DNA from: Piscinibacter sp.
GTDB taxonomy: Bacteria > Pseudomonadota > Gammaproteobacteria > Burkholderiales > Burkholderiaceae_C
Assembly (NCBI GenBank): GCA_016706565.1
Contig: JADJJI010000011.1
Location: forward strand, 62,001-126,000
Direction: 5' to 3'
DNA length: 64,000 bases
Below are positions 8,655 to 19,783 of this stretch, piece by piece. Position numbers and translations under genes: made by a program. The first letter of the stretch is position 1; each line of letters begins with the position of its first letter. The notes beneath the pieces were generated by a model. That model had not been told where the DNA came from. It did no database searches and saw nothing but the letters and a program-made list of their open reading frames with translations.

Positions 8655-8939
8655 ATGCACATGCTCTACAACTCGGACAGTTTCGCGGTGGTGCAGTTCG
8701 ACGTGCCCGGCACGACGCAGAGCATGGCCGCGCCCGCACCGCACGAACCGTTGACGCGCGGCGGCTACGAGATCGTCGACAAGTTCGCGCGCAAGGAGAT
8801 CTTCATCCAGGGCGCGCTCGCCGAAACCTTCAAGCAGGGCGTGCAGGCGCTGATCGAGACCGACCCCTCCGAAGAGGAGATGGACGCGTACATCGAGCGC
8901 TACGCCGCGATGTCGCAGCAACCCCTGGTGCTGCACTGA
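8655..8939 (+). CDS. DUF3567 family protein
   Basis: Small 94-aa cytoplasmic protein recognised from its conserved opening MHMLYNSDSFAVVQFDVP and the later segment GGYEIVDKFARKEIFIQG. The family is typical of Burkholderiales and has no known function. The C-terminal half is acidic and helical (TDPSEEEMDAYIERYAAM). The start at 8655 is preceded by AGGAGAG. It stands alone between the DUF3108 gene and the AAA ATPase. Confidence 0.85.
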   Translation: MHMLYNSDSFAVVQFDVPGTTQSMAAPAPHEPLTRGGYEIVDKFARKEIFIQGALAETFKQGVQALIETDPSEEEMDAYIERYAAMSQQPLVLH

Positions 8940-9114
8940 GCCTGCCCTGAGCGGCACGCGTCCACGCGGGCGCGTGAGCTTCACCACGCCATTCGTCGGC
9001 CTTCGGTCGACGCGCCAAGCCCTCCTGCGTTATGGTCTGCAGGCCCCGACGATCCGCCGGGGCTTGCCGCGCGCCGCCGGGTGCGCCAAGATGGTCCTGC
9101 CCAGGAGGTGATCG

Positions 9115-11427
9115 ATGGTGAAGCACAGCCGCAGCGTCGGCGAAGGCCGGCCGATCCTCTCGCCCGGCCTGCACGACGCGCCGGTGCTGGATCGCATGTG
9201 CTCGCACTTCGTGCTCTCGCTGACGATGCGCAACGTCGCGCGATTCAATCCGCGGCGCGACTGGAACAGCCTGCTCTCGCTGACCGGCAAGCACCTGGTG
9301 TGGCCGGCCTCGGTGCTGGCGCGGCTGCGCGAGTTCCTCAATGCCCGCTGCAAGGCCAACGAGCAGTGGCGTGGCCACGAGCTGCTCTCCGACACCGCGT
9401 TCGTCGAGCGCCACGGCGCCTGGCGTGGGCCGTACGAGGAAGGCACGCTGTTCTTCTACATCGACGAGTACATCAAGGACGCGCCGAAGGATCTTCTCGC
9501 CGTGCTCGGCGCCACCGCCGACTGGCTGGAGCGCAGCCTGAAGAAGGAGTCGACGCTGGTCGAGAAGAACATCGACGCGCTCGCCGGCCTGCTGCAGCTC
9601 AACCCGGCCGAACGCGCGCTGCTGCTGTACGGGACTCTGGCTCGCTATCAACGTGATCTTCGCGGCCTGCTCGTCGAGTTCAAGGTCAGCAACGCGCAGG
9701 AGGCCTATGCGGCGATCGCGCGCGTGGCCGGTGTCAACGAGGCCGACGTGGCCGAGGCGCTGCGCGCCGGCTCGCGGCTCGAGCGCATCGGCATGGTCGA
9801 GAACCTGATCTCCGAGCACAACATCACCGACCTGGCCGACCTGATGAAGGTCAGCGAGCAGTTGCCGCCGGTGCTGATGCGGCACTACGAGGGCCCGTCG
9901 GACCTGATGGCGGTGTTCACCCGGCCGGCGGTGCGCAGCGAACTGAACGAAACCGACTTCCACTACGTCGGCGACGACTGCCGCATGATGACGGCGCTGC
10001 TGCGCAACGCCGTGGCGCGCAAGGAACCGGGCGTGAACATCCTGCTCTACGGCCCGCCCGGCACCGGCAAGACCGAACTCGCCAAGGTGGCGGCGCAGGC
10101 CGCCGGCCTGGAGCTCTACGAGGTGGAGTACGCCGACCGCGACGGCAACTCGCTGTCGGGCCGCGACCGTTATCGCTCGCTGCAGATCAGCCAGGTGTTC
10201 CTCAAGGGCAGCACCAACGTCGGCCTGCTGTTCGACGAGGTCGAAGATGTGTTCCCGCCGATCTCCACCGACGCCGCGCAGCTGATGGCGCGCCTGGACA
10301 GCAGCGACGCCGCGCCCACCGGCAGCGTCAGCGGCAAGGCCTGGGTGAACCAGATCCTCGAAACCAACCCGGTGCCGGTGATCTGGGTCACCAACCGCAT
10401 CGAGCAGATCGACCTCGCGTTCCGCCGCCGCTTCCAGTACCACCTGGAGCTGAAGAGCCCGCCGCCCGGCGCGCGCGAGGCACTGGTGACTCGCGCGCTG
10501 GCCGGCGTCGACGTGGGCGAGAAGTTCGCCTCGCGGCTGGCGGAACGCCGCGGCCTGACGCCGGCGCAGATCCGCACGGCGGTGAAGTTCGCGCGCCTGG
10601 CCGGCGACGCCTGCAGCGACAGTGCCGAGGCGCTGATCGAGCGCCAGCTCGTCAACGCCGACAAGGCGCTGGGCAACACCAGCAGCGAGCGCGGCGCGCG
10701 CCGCGTGGTGACGAGCTACGACCTCTCCTTGGTGAACACCGAGTCGCGCTTCGAGGTGCCGAAGATCGTCGAGGCGCTGCGCCGCAAGGGCTTCGGCACG
10801 CTGTGCTTCTACGGGCCGCCGGGCACCGGCAAGACGGCGCTGGCCGAGCACATCGCACAGGAGCTGCAGCGCCCGCTGATGATCCGCCAGGCCAGCGACC
10901 TGGTCAGCAAATTCGTCGGCGAGACCGAGCAGAACATGGCGAAGATGTTCGAGGAGGCCGAGACCGAGCAGGCCGTGCTGCTGCTCGACGAGGCCGACAG
11001 CTTCCTGCGCAGCCGGCGCCTGGCCGAGCGCAGCTACGAGGTCAGCGAGGTCAACGAGATGCTGCAGGGCATGGAGCGCTACGCCGGCATCTTCATCTGC
11101 ACCACCAACCTGTTCCAGGACCTGGACGAGGCGGCGCTGCGCCGATTCACCTTCAAGATCCAGTTCAAGGGCCTGAAGCCGGATCAGCGCGAGCGCATGT
11201 TTGTTGCCGAGGCGCTGGACGGCGATGCAACGCGCCTGACCGACGAGCAGCGCAAGCGCCTGCGCGTGCTGGAGTTGCTCGCGCCGGGTGACTTCGCCGC
11301 CGTGAAGCGGCAGGTCGACGTGCTGGGCGAGACCTTCGAGCCCGACGAGTTCCTGTCGCAGCTCGAGGCCGAGCACCGCGTCAAGCCGGAAGTGCGCCAG
11401 CACCGGGGCATCGGTTTCGTTCACTGA
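9115..11427 (+). CDS. Tandem-AAA ATPase of unknown role
   Basis: 770-aa ATPase with two AAA modules after a roughly 290-residue N-terminal region. Module 1: Walker A GPPGTGKT at 313-320, Walker B LLFDE ending near 375, sensor IWVTNR. Module 2: Walker A GPPGTGKT at 567-574, Walker B LLLDEADSF from 623, sensor FICTTN and arginines in ALRRFTF. The tandem layout resembles Cdc48/ClpA-type remodelling ATPases, but neither the Clp N-domain nor a protease partner is seen. The N-terminal region contains helical segments (HNITDLADLMKVSEQLPPVLM) I cannot assign. The start codon is preceded by AGGAGGTGATC (9103-9113), a near-perfect Shine-Dalgarno, implying strong translation. Confidence 0.85.
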   Translation: MVKHSRSVGEGRPILSPGLHDAPVLDRMCSHFVLSLTMRNVARFNPRRDWNSLLSLTGKHLVWPASVLARLREFLNARCKANEQWRGHELLSDTAFVERHGAWRGPYEEGTLFFYIDEYIKDAPKDLLAVLGATADWLERSLKKESTLVEKNIDALAGLLQLNPAERALLLYGTLARYQRDLRGLLVEFKVSNAQEAYAAIARVAGVNEADVAEALRAGSRLERIGMVENLISEHNITDLADLMKVSEQLPPVLMRHYEGPSDLMAVFTRPAVRSELNETDFHYVGDDCRMMTALLRNAVARKEPGVNILLYGPPGTGKTELAKVAAQAAGLELYEVEYADRDGNSLSGRDRYRSLQISQVFLKGSTNVGLLFDEVEDVFPPISTDAAQLMARLDSSDAAPTGSVSGKAWVNQILETNPVPVIWVTNRIEQIDLAFRRRFQYHLELKSPPPGAREALVTRALAGVDVGEKFASRLAERRGLTPAQIRTAVKFARLAGDACSDSAEALIERQLVNADKALGNTSSERGARRVVTSYDLSLVNTESRFEVPKIVEALRRKGFGTLCFYGPPGTGKTALAEHIAQELQRPLMIRQASDLVSKFVGETEQNMAKMFEEAETEQAVLLLDEADSFLRSRRLAERSYEVSEVNEMLQGMERYAGIFICTTNLFQDLDEAALRRFTFKIQFKGLKPDQRERMFVAEALDGDATRLTDEQRKRLRVLELLAPGDFAAVKRQVDVLGETFEPDEFLSQLEAEHRVKPEVRQHRGIGFVH

Positions 11428-11527
11428 ACGGCGCGCTTCGTGACGCTCCGCACGGCGTTTGCCGCCTGGGGCTCCAGTGTGCGAAGGGTGTGCCGATAGA
11501 TCCCCACTGGATCTCCGTGCGCGCCCC

Positions 11528-13639
11528 GTGGACAACGACGCCTTCATCGCCTGGCAATTCCTGCCGCTGCTCGACGCGGCGGCGGTGCTGCTGTCCGCAT
11601 TGGCCTTCTACGTCTCCTTCGACATCGTGCGGCGCGTGGCCGCCACGTCCGGCCGCGTCGCCGCGCTGTGGCTGAGCGCGGCCGCCGTCTCCTTCGGCAC
11701 CGGGCTGTGGTGCGTGCACTTCATCACGGCAGCGGCCCGTCCGCTGTCCCTGCCCCTGGGTTACGGCGGCAGCCTCACGGCGCTCGGCTGGCTGGCAGGC
11801 GTGCTCGCCAGCGCTGCCGCGCTCAAGCTGGTGGCCACCGGCGGCATCGGCGCGCTGCGCGTGGCGCCCGCCGCGCTGCTCGTGGCGGTGGTCGCCGTTG
11901 CCTCGAAGATGCTCTATGTGCTGGACATGCGCCTGGCGCCCGAGCCCCGATGGGCCTGGCTGTGGCCGGCGCTGGCCGTGGCCGGCCTGACGGTGCTTCT
12001 AGCGGCCGGCGGCTGGCTGACGGGCGGAGCGCGCCGCGCGTCGGTGGGTTTTCGGGCCGCTGCCGCCCTGCTGGTCGGCGTGGCGGTCGTCGGTGCGCAA
12101 CGCCTCGTCGTGCTGGGCGCGAAAGTGCCGCAGGGTGCGGTGTCGCTGCACCACATGGGCGTGCTCAGCGACCACACCCTGACCGCCCTGGCCGTGCTGG
12201 GCACGGGCGCGATCGTGCTGATGCTGCTGGTGCTCACGATCATGGAATCGCGCATGCGCCAGGCCTTGCGCGCCGCCATCGAGCGCGTCGAGGAGTCCGC
12301 CCGCACCGATGCACTGACGCAACTGCCCAATCGCCATTCCTTCGACCTGCGGCTGGACGCCGCCACGCGCCGCGCCGAGGGTGCGCCCACGCCGATGGCG
12401 GTGCTCTTCATCGGGCTGGACAACTTCAAGCCGGTCAACGACTCCTTCGGCCGACGTGTCGGCGACCTCCTGCTGCAGACGATGGCGCAGCGGCTGCGCG
12501 CCGCAGTCGCCTCGCGGGGCATGCTGGCGCGCGTGGGCGGCGACGAGTTCGTGCTGCTGCTCGGGCCCGACACCGACCGTGCCGCCGCCGCCGCCATGGC
12601 GCAGCAACTGCTCGAGGTGCTGGCCGAGCCTTGCGAGATCGAGGGCCGGCCGGCGCCCATCACCGGCTCCATCGGCGTCGTGCTCTACCCGCGCGATGGT
12701 TCGCTGACCACGGCGATGGTCAACGCCGAGGCCGCGGCGCGTTACGCCAAGCGCAACGGCGGCGCCACCTTCGCCTTCTTCGAGCCGCGCATGCTGGGCG
12801 ATGCGCGCGAGCAGGTCGAGCTGCTGCGTGACCTGCGCCAGGCCGTGGCGCGACAGCAGCTCGAGCTGTACTACCAGCCGAAGGTGCACGCGCCCAGCGG
12901 CCAGATCACCGGCGCCGAGGCGCTGCTGCGCTGGCACCACCCGCAGCGCGGCATGGTCAGCCCGGCGGTGTTCATCCCGATCGCCGAGCGGCACGGCCTG
13001 ATCGGCGTGCTCGGGCAGTGGGTCATCGACGAAGCCTGCCGCCAGGCCCGCGTGTGGCGCGACGAGGGCCTGCGCATGCGCGTGGCGATCAACCTGTCGG
13101 TGCACCAGCTGCGCCAGCCGGATCTGGCCGAACGCATCGCCGCGGCGCTGCAGCGCCACCAGGTCAACCCGCAGCTGCTGACCTGCGAGATCACCGAATC
13201 GGCGGCGATGGAAGACGGCGAAGGCACGATGCGCATTTTCGAGAAGCTGGCCGCGGTGGGCGTGCACATCTCGATCGACGATTTCGGCACCGGCTATTCC
13301 AGCCTGGCCTATCTGCGCAAGCTGCCGGCCGGCGAGCTGAAGATCGACCGCGGCTTCGTGCTCGACCTGGAGTCGAGCGCCGATGCCCGCGCGGTGGTCG
13401 ACGCGGTGGTCAAGCTCGCGCAGGCGCTGGGTCTAAAGGTGGTGGCCGAGGGCGTGGAGACCGAGGGCCAGGCGAACGTGCTGCGATCGCTCGGATGCGA
13501 CGAACTGCAAGGCTACCTGTATGCCAAGCCGATGTCGGCCAAGGCGCTGGCGCTGTGGGCGATGAATGACGATGGGCCGCGCTCGATCGAGTTCCGTGCC
13601 TCGCTGTTCCAGGAAACGCAGCCGACCTCCCTGCATTGA
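11528..13639 (+). CDS. Membrane GGDEF-EAL cyclic-di-GMP enzyme with MHYT-like sensor
   Basis: About 703 aa if started at GTG 11528 (an in-frame TTG lies at 11459; the start is uncertain). Residues 1-250 form about seven membrane helices laid out like an MHYT sensor, but the expected His motifs are eroded (CVHFIT, SKMLYV, LHHMGV). A GGDEF domain follows with an intact GGDEF at residues 337-341 and an EAL domain with intact EAL at 464-466, plus DDFGTGYSS and KIDRGFV, so both diguanylate cyclase and phosphodiesterase activity are possible. FIGLDNFKPVND is close to the substrate-binding pattern of active cyclases. Likely a c-di-GMP switch controlling motility or biofilm. Confidence 0.85.
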   Translation: MDNDAFIAWQFLPLLDAAAVLLSALAFYVSFDIVRRVAATSGRVAALWLSAAAVSFGTGLWCVHFITAAARPLSLPLGYGGSLTALGWLAGVLASAAALKLVATGGIGALRVAPAALLVAVVAVASKMLYVLDMRLAPEPRWAWLWPALAVAGLTVLLAAGGWLTGGARRASVGFRAAAALLVGVAVVGAQRLVVLGAKVPQGAVSLHHMGVLSDHTLTALAVLGTGAIVLMLLVLTIMESRMRQALRAAIERVEESARTDALTQLPNRHSFDLRLDAATRRAEGAPTPMAVLFIGLDNFKPVNDSFGRRVGDLLLQTMAQRLRAAVASRGMLARVGGDEFVLLLGPDTDRAAAAAMAQQLLEVLAEPCEIEGRPAPITGSIGVVLYPRDGSLTTAMVNAEAAARYAKRNGGATFAFFEPRMLGDAREQVELLRDLRQAVARQQLELYYQPKVHAPSGQITGAEALLRWHHPQRGMVSPAVFIPIAERHGLIGVLGQWVIDEACRQARVWRDEGLRMRVAINLSVHQLRQPDLAERIAAALQRHQVNPQLLTCEITESAAMEDGEGTMRIFEKLAAVGVHISIDDFGTGYSSLAYLRKLPAGELKIDRGFVLDLESSADARAVVDAVVKLAQALGLKVVAEGVETEGQANVLRSLGCDELQGYLYAKPMSAKALALWAMNDDGPRSIEFRASLFQETQPTSLH

Positions 13640-13664
13640 GGTGTCGGCCTCGCAGGGGCCGGCC

Positions 13665-13679
13665 TAGAATTGCGCCATG
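13665..13679 (+). promoter_or_regulatory. Predicted leaderless promoter of metH (part 1)
   Basis: TAGAAT (13665-13670) is followed by exactly 6 nt and then the ATG at 13677, placing the expected transcription start on the start codon. No Shine-Dalgarno is visible. The -35 region is weak. Confidence 0.5.
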
Positions 13680-14726
13680 AAGACGCTCGCCTACACCCGC
13701 GCCGCGGCGCTGCCCGAGATCCTGTCCCGACGCATCGTCGTGCTCGACGGCGCCATGGGCACGATGATCCAGCGCCACAAGCTCGTCGAGGCCGACTACC
13801 GCGGTGAGCGCTTCAAGGACCACCCGAAGGACCTGAAGGGCAACAACGAGCTGCTGCAGTTCACTCGGCCCGACGTCATCAGCCAGATCCACGAGCAGTA
13901 CCTTGCGGCCGGTGCCGACATCCTCGAGACCAACACCTTCGGCGCCACCAGCGTGGCGCAGGACGACTACGGCCTGGCACCGCTGGCGCGCGAGATGAAC
14001 GTGGCCGCCGCCCGCCTGGCACGCGCCGCCTGCGACAAGTACAGCACGCCCGACAAGCCGCGCTTCGTCGCCGGCGCGCTCGGCCCCACGCCGCGCACGG
14101 CGAGCATCAGCCCCGACGTGAACGACCCGGCGGCCCGCAACGTCAGCTTCGACGAACTGCGCGCCGCCTACCGCGACCAGGCCGAGGGCCTGCTCGAAGG
14201 CGGCTGCGACCTGTTCCTCGTCGAGACCATCTTCGACACGCTCAATGCCAAGGCGGCGATCTTCGCGCTCGACGAGCTGATGGAAGACACCGGCGAGCGC
14301 CTGCCGGTGATCATCTCGGGCACCGTCACCGATGCCTCGGGCCGCATCCTGTCGGGCCAGACGGTCACGGCCTTCTGGCACAGCGTGCGCCATGCGAGGC
14401 CGCTGGCCGTCGGCCTGAACTGCGCGCTTGGCGCGACGCTGATGCGCCCCTACATCGAGGAGCTGTCGCGCGTGGCCGGCGACACCTTCATCAGCTGCTA
14501 CCCGAACGCCGGCCTGCCCAACCCGATGAGCGAGACCGGATTCGACGAGACGCCCGAGATCACCGGCGGGCTGGTCGAGGAGTTCGCCAAGGCAGGCTTC
14601 CTGAACATCGCCGGCGGCTGCTGCGGCACCACGCCGGAGCACATCGCGCAGATTGCCGAGCGCGTGGGCCGCTACCAGCCGCGCTGCTGCGGTGCGAGCC
14701 TGTTCCAGGGGCTGGCAGCCGCCTGA
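13677..14726 (+). CDS. metH: Methionine synthase, homocysteine S-methyltransferase half
   Basis: 349-aa protein equal to the N-terminal homocysteine-binding barrel of cobalamin-dependent MetH. It opens with the family pattern [10 protein letters not shown] and carries the zinc-binding cysteines in VGLNCALG and near the C-terminus in [10 protein letters not shown]. It activates homocysteine thiol for methylation by the methylcobalamin carried on the other half. In most bacteria the two parts are one 1,200-residue chain; here the remainder is encoded 2.1 kb downstream at 16828, separated by two minus-strand genes. The chain ends cleanly after the barrel, so this is a true split gene and not a frameshift. 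Confidence 0.92.
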   Translation: MKTLAYTRAAALPEILSRRIVVLDGAMGTMIQRHKLVEADYRGERFKDHPKDLKGNNELLQFTRPDVISQIHEQYLAAGADILETNTFGATSVAQDDYGLAPLAREMNVAAARLARAACDKYSTPDKPRFVAGALGPTPRTASISPDVNDPAARNVSFDELRAAYRDQAEGLLEGGCDLFLVETIFDTLNAKAAIFALDELMEDTGERLPVIISGTVTDASGRILSGQTVTAFWHSVRHARPLAVGLNCALGATLMRPYIEELSRVAGDTFISCYPNAGLPNPMSETGFDETPEITGGLVEEFAKAGFLNIAGGCCGTTPEHIAQIAERVGRYQPRCCGASLFQGLAAA

Positions 14727-14736
14727 GCCGCTGCCC

Positions 14737-15951
14737 TCAGGTCAGCTGCAGCAGGCGCTGCAGGTTCAGGCGTACCTTCACCTCGTGCGGCGCCACGCCG
14801 CCGGTCACCGCGAAGGCGGGCATGTGCGTGCTGCGCAGGGCCGGTGAGGCGAGCACCGCGCCGGCCGGGTTGACGATGCTGGCCACCACCGGCGCGTTCG
14901 CGCGCCGGCCGCGGCGCAGCACCACGCCGACCTCGCCGTTGGCCAGCTTCACCAGGCATCCCGGCGGGTACAAGCCGGTGGCCTTGATGATGGCCGAGCC
15001 GGCTTCGTCGGGCTGGTTGTCTTCGTTCAGGTAGGCGGCTTTCGCGGCCGCGGTGGCCGACATGGCCAACCGGCCGCGGCGCGGGCTCATGCGCGCCGCG
15101 AAGATGTCGGCGCGGCGGATCAGGCGCGCGAGGCGCATTCCAGGCTCCATCGCCGCCAGCGGGCCGGGCGGGGCGGTGTGATGGTGCGTCACCGCCTCGA
15201 GCCAGAGTTCGTCGCTCACGCCGGCGGCCTTCAGCGCCTCGGCGCTGCGCTGCGCATGGCTTTCGACCTGGCCGCGCTGCGGGCCGGTGAGCGGGCTGTC
15301 CTGCAGCGCCAGCTGGTTCTGCAGCGCCGTCATCGAGACGTTCATCGACAGCGCGGCGCAGCGCATCGACAGCCGTTGGGCGGGCGCCATGCCGACGACG
15401 TGGCGCGAACCGAGCTCGCACAGCACGGCCACCAGCACCGCGTGGCTGGCGCTGTAGTCGCGGAATTCCTGGGTGGCGGCATGCACGAGCAGCATCAGCG
15501 CGTCGTCGGGGTCACTGTTGACCTGGTCGACCAGCGTGCGCTGCAGCTGGATCAGCTTGGCGGCGAACTCCGGCTGGGCCGGATCGCGCAGCAGTGCGGC
15601 GGCGCGCACCTGCAGGTTCGACCAGGCGGTGACTGCATCGTCGAGCCGACGCTGCCCTGCCGCTGCGGGCGGGGGCAGCAGGTCGGAAGCCTCCGGGCGG
15701 GCCTTCGCGATGCGCCCGAGCAGTTCGTTGCTGCGCACCAGTTCGTGCACCTTGCCGCCGATGGCGCGGCGCAGTGCCTCGCTGTCCTGGTCGTCGACGT
15801 ACAGCTCGCGGGTGACCAGCTGGTGCAGCTGCTCCTCGTTGGCCACCATCGTGCCCTTGGGCACGAGCAGGCAGCCGGTCTTGTCGCGCAGCGCGAACAG
15901 CGTGGGCTGTCCGACGCGCAGGACATCCGGGGGCAGCAGTTGGTAAGACAT
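14737..15951 (-). CDS. HD-GYP-like protein with degenerate active site
   Basis: 404-aa cytoplasmic protein. The N-terminal 100 residues ([26 protein letters not shown]) resemble the leader of betaproteobacterial HD-GYP proteins. The central segment has the HD fold layout ([57 protein letters not shown]), but the HD dyad helix reads ALSMNVSM instead of the metal-binding His-Asp, so phosphodiesterase activity is doubtful. A C-terminal beta region ([21 protein letters not shown]) matches that of related proteins. It probably binds c-di-GMP or a protein partner. Convergent with metH part 1 (10-bp gap). Confidence 0.72.
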   Translation of the reverse strand: MSYQLLPPDVLRVGQPTLFALRDKTGCLLVPKGTMVANEEQLHQLVTRELYVDDQDSEALRRAIGGKVHELVRSNELLGRIAKARPEASDLLPPPAAAGQRRLDDAVTAWSNLQVRAAALLRDPAQPEFAAKLIQLQRTLVDQVNSDPDDALMLLVHAATQEFRDYSASHAVLVAVLCELGSRHVVGMAPAQRLSMRCAALSMNVSMTALQNQLALQDSPLTGPQRGQVESHAQRSAEALKAAGVSDELWLEAVTHHHTAPPGPLAAMEPGMRLARLIRRADIFAARMSPRRGRLAMSATAAAKAAYLNEDNQPDEAGSAIIKATGLYPPGCLVKLANGEVGVVLRRGRRANAPVVASIVNPAGAVLASPALRSTHMPAFAVTGGVAPHEVKVRLNLQRLLQLT

Positions 15952-16032
15952 GGGGCGGGTGCGGGCTTCAGGGTCGTTTTCGGCAGCGTTGCGCCACTTC
16001 TTGAGCCGGGTCGGCGCCCTCCACCCGGCCGC

Positions 16033-16602
16033 TCAGGGCGTGTAACGCTCGCCGATCAGGATGTCGAGCCGCCCCTCGCCCGGGTTGCGACCGCGCGGTG
16101 CCTGGCCCGACACGGCCATGCGCCGTGCCGGCACGCCTCGCATGACCATCCAGTCGCGCGCGCTGGCGGCGCGGTCCACCGCCAGCGCGGCACCGCCCTT
16201 GGCATCGACAGGGCCGACGATCTGCACCTCGGCACGCGGCAGCGCGCGCAGCGAGGCCGCCACCTGGTCGAGCCAGGCGCCGGCGGCCGGGGTCACCGCC
16301 GAACGGCCGGCCGCGAACGTGGTGTCGGCCGGCAGGCTGATCCACAGGCGCTGGTCGCTGGTTTGCGAGACGTCGGCCCCGGAGCCGAACAAGCCGCTGC
16401 GCAACTTCGACCCGGCCGAATCGATCTGCGGCGACCAGACCCAGGCCCCCGCAGGCGCGGCCGGCAGCGGCGCGGCGCTGACCGGAGGCGGCAGCGCCGG
16501 CGTCGACACCTTGGGCAGCGCGCAGCCGCCAAGCATCAGGGCCGCGCCGAGCGCGGCGCAGCCGATCGGGCGCAGCCAGGGGTTCCGTGCACTTTTTGTC
16601 AT
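16033..16602 (-). CDS. OmpA-family lipoprotein
   Basis: 189-aa predicted outer-membrane lipoprotein. The signal peptide ends in a lipobox LGGC with the acylated cysteine at residue 27. A short Pro/Ala linker follows, then an OmpA-like peptidoglycan-binding domain of about 110 residues ([33 protein letters not shown], ending [11 protein letters not shown]). The usual NxxLSxxRA stretch is altered ([24 protein letters not shown]). I take the ATG at 16602, which sits behind a good promoter-like box; an in-frame ATG at 16620 is the alternative. Encoded opposite to the metH halves. Confidence 0.78.
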   Translation of the reverse strand: MTKSARNPWLRPIGCAALGAALMLGGCALPKVSTPALPPPVSAAPLPAAPAGAWVWSPQIDSAGSKLRSGLFGSGADVSQTSDQRLWISLPADTTFAAGRSAVTPAAGAWLDQVAASLRALPRAEVQIVGPVDAKGGAALAVDRAASARDWMVMRGVPARRMAVSGQAPRGRNPGEGRLDILIGERYTP

Positions 16603-16637
16603 TCGCCGATTGCAACCCATGCCCCCGCCCGGGGCAA
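16600..16637 (-). promoter_or_regulatory. Predicted leaderless promoter of the OmpA-like lipoprotein
   Basis: On the minus strand: TTGCCC (16637-16632), a 17-nt spacer, TGCAAT (16614-16609), then 6 nt and the ATG at 16602. The spacing fits a sigma-70 promoter starting transcription at the start codon. Confidence 0.45.
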
Positions 16638-16664
16638 GAAGGAGCTTGCGTACATCGGTAACCG

Positions 16665-16670
16665 TACAAT
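16665..16670 (+). promoter_or_regulatory. -10 element for riboswitch-controlled metH part 2
   Basis: TACAAT, 7 nt ahead of the first riboswitch helix, places a transcription start at about 16677. No clear -35 box at 17-nt spacing. Confidence 0.45.
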
Positions 16671-16678
16671 CGCGGCTC

Positions 16679-16782
16679 CCCCGAGGAGCGTTGCGACGAC
16701 CCGGGCCGCCAGGCCCACACCACGGTTGCCAGGCTCGGGCGGAGCAGGCGCCCCGCGCGACTGCGTTCAACGGCGCTCACCC
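16679..16782 (+). ncRNA. SAH riboswitch (S-adenosylhomocysteine-sensing leader)
   Basis: Matches the SAH riboswitch pattern known mainly from beta- and gammaproteobacteria: CCGAGGAGCGTTGC at 16681-16694, GCCAGGCTCGGG closing the first helix at 16728-16739, and GTTCAACGGCGCTCACC at the 3' side. P1 pairs CCCGAG (16680-16685) with CTCGGG (16734-16739); the pseudoknot pairs GAGCG (16686-16690) with CGCTC (16774-16778). An extra hairpin, GGGCC...GGCCC, sits at about 16703-16716. In known cases SAH binding raises expression of SAH-recycling genes; here it precedes metH part 2, which consumes homocysteine made from SAH. Confidence 0.85.
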
Positions 16783-16827
16783 GACCTCGGTCGCGGTGAG
16801 CCCGCGGCCCCTGATGGATCTGCCGCG

Positions 16828-19560
<2,733 letters not shown>

Positions 19561-19574
19561 CCCGGCCATCACGA

Positions 19575-19599
19575 TTGCATCCGCTCACAGCGGATGCAA
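19575..19599 (+). other. Perfect 11-bp hairpin after metH part 2
   Basis: TTGCATCCGCT, a CAC loop, and AGCGGATGCAA form a perfect stem 14 nt after the metH stop codon. It lacks a following T-run, so it may be a Rho-type 3'-end stabiliser or a protein-binding palindrome rather than an intrinsic terminator. Confidence 0.5.
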
Positions 19600-19724
19600 G
19601 CAGCCGCAACAGGGCCGCCGCGATGTGTCGGTGGCCGAATTGCTTCGGCGTGTAAGACCTTGCCGGATTGCCAATTTTTGGCCACATCCGCATCGGCGCA
19701 GCCCCAAGAATCGCCGCTTTGCCC

Positions 19725-19740
19725 TGGCACGCTCAGTGCG
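19725..19740 (+). promoter_or_regulatory. Candidate sigma-54 promoter ahead of the DUF1800 gene
   Basis: TGGCAC at 19725-19730 and TGC at 19737-19739 give GG and GC doublets 12 nt apart, as in the -24/-12 consensus TGGCAC-N5-TTGC. It lies 44 nt before the start at 19784. No activator site was identified. Confidence 0.4.
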
Positions 19741-19783
19741 TGACCGCCGGCACAGCAAACGGTTTCAAGTGGAGGCGACCGTG

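Noticed and set aside
8830-11547. 905-residue minus-strand frame opposite the AAA ATPase
   Set aside because: Antisense shadow; the plus-strand protein has clear Walker motifs and a strong ribosome site.
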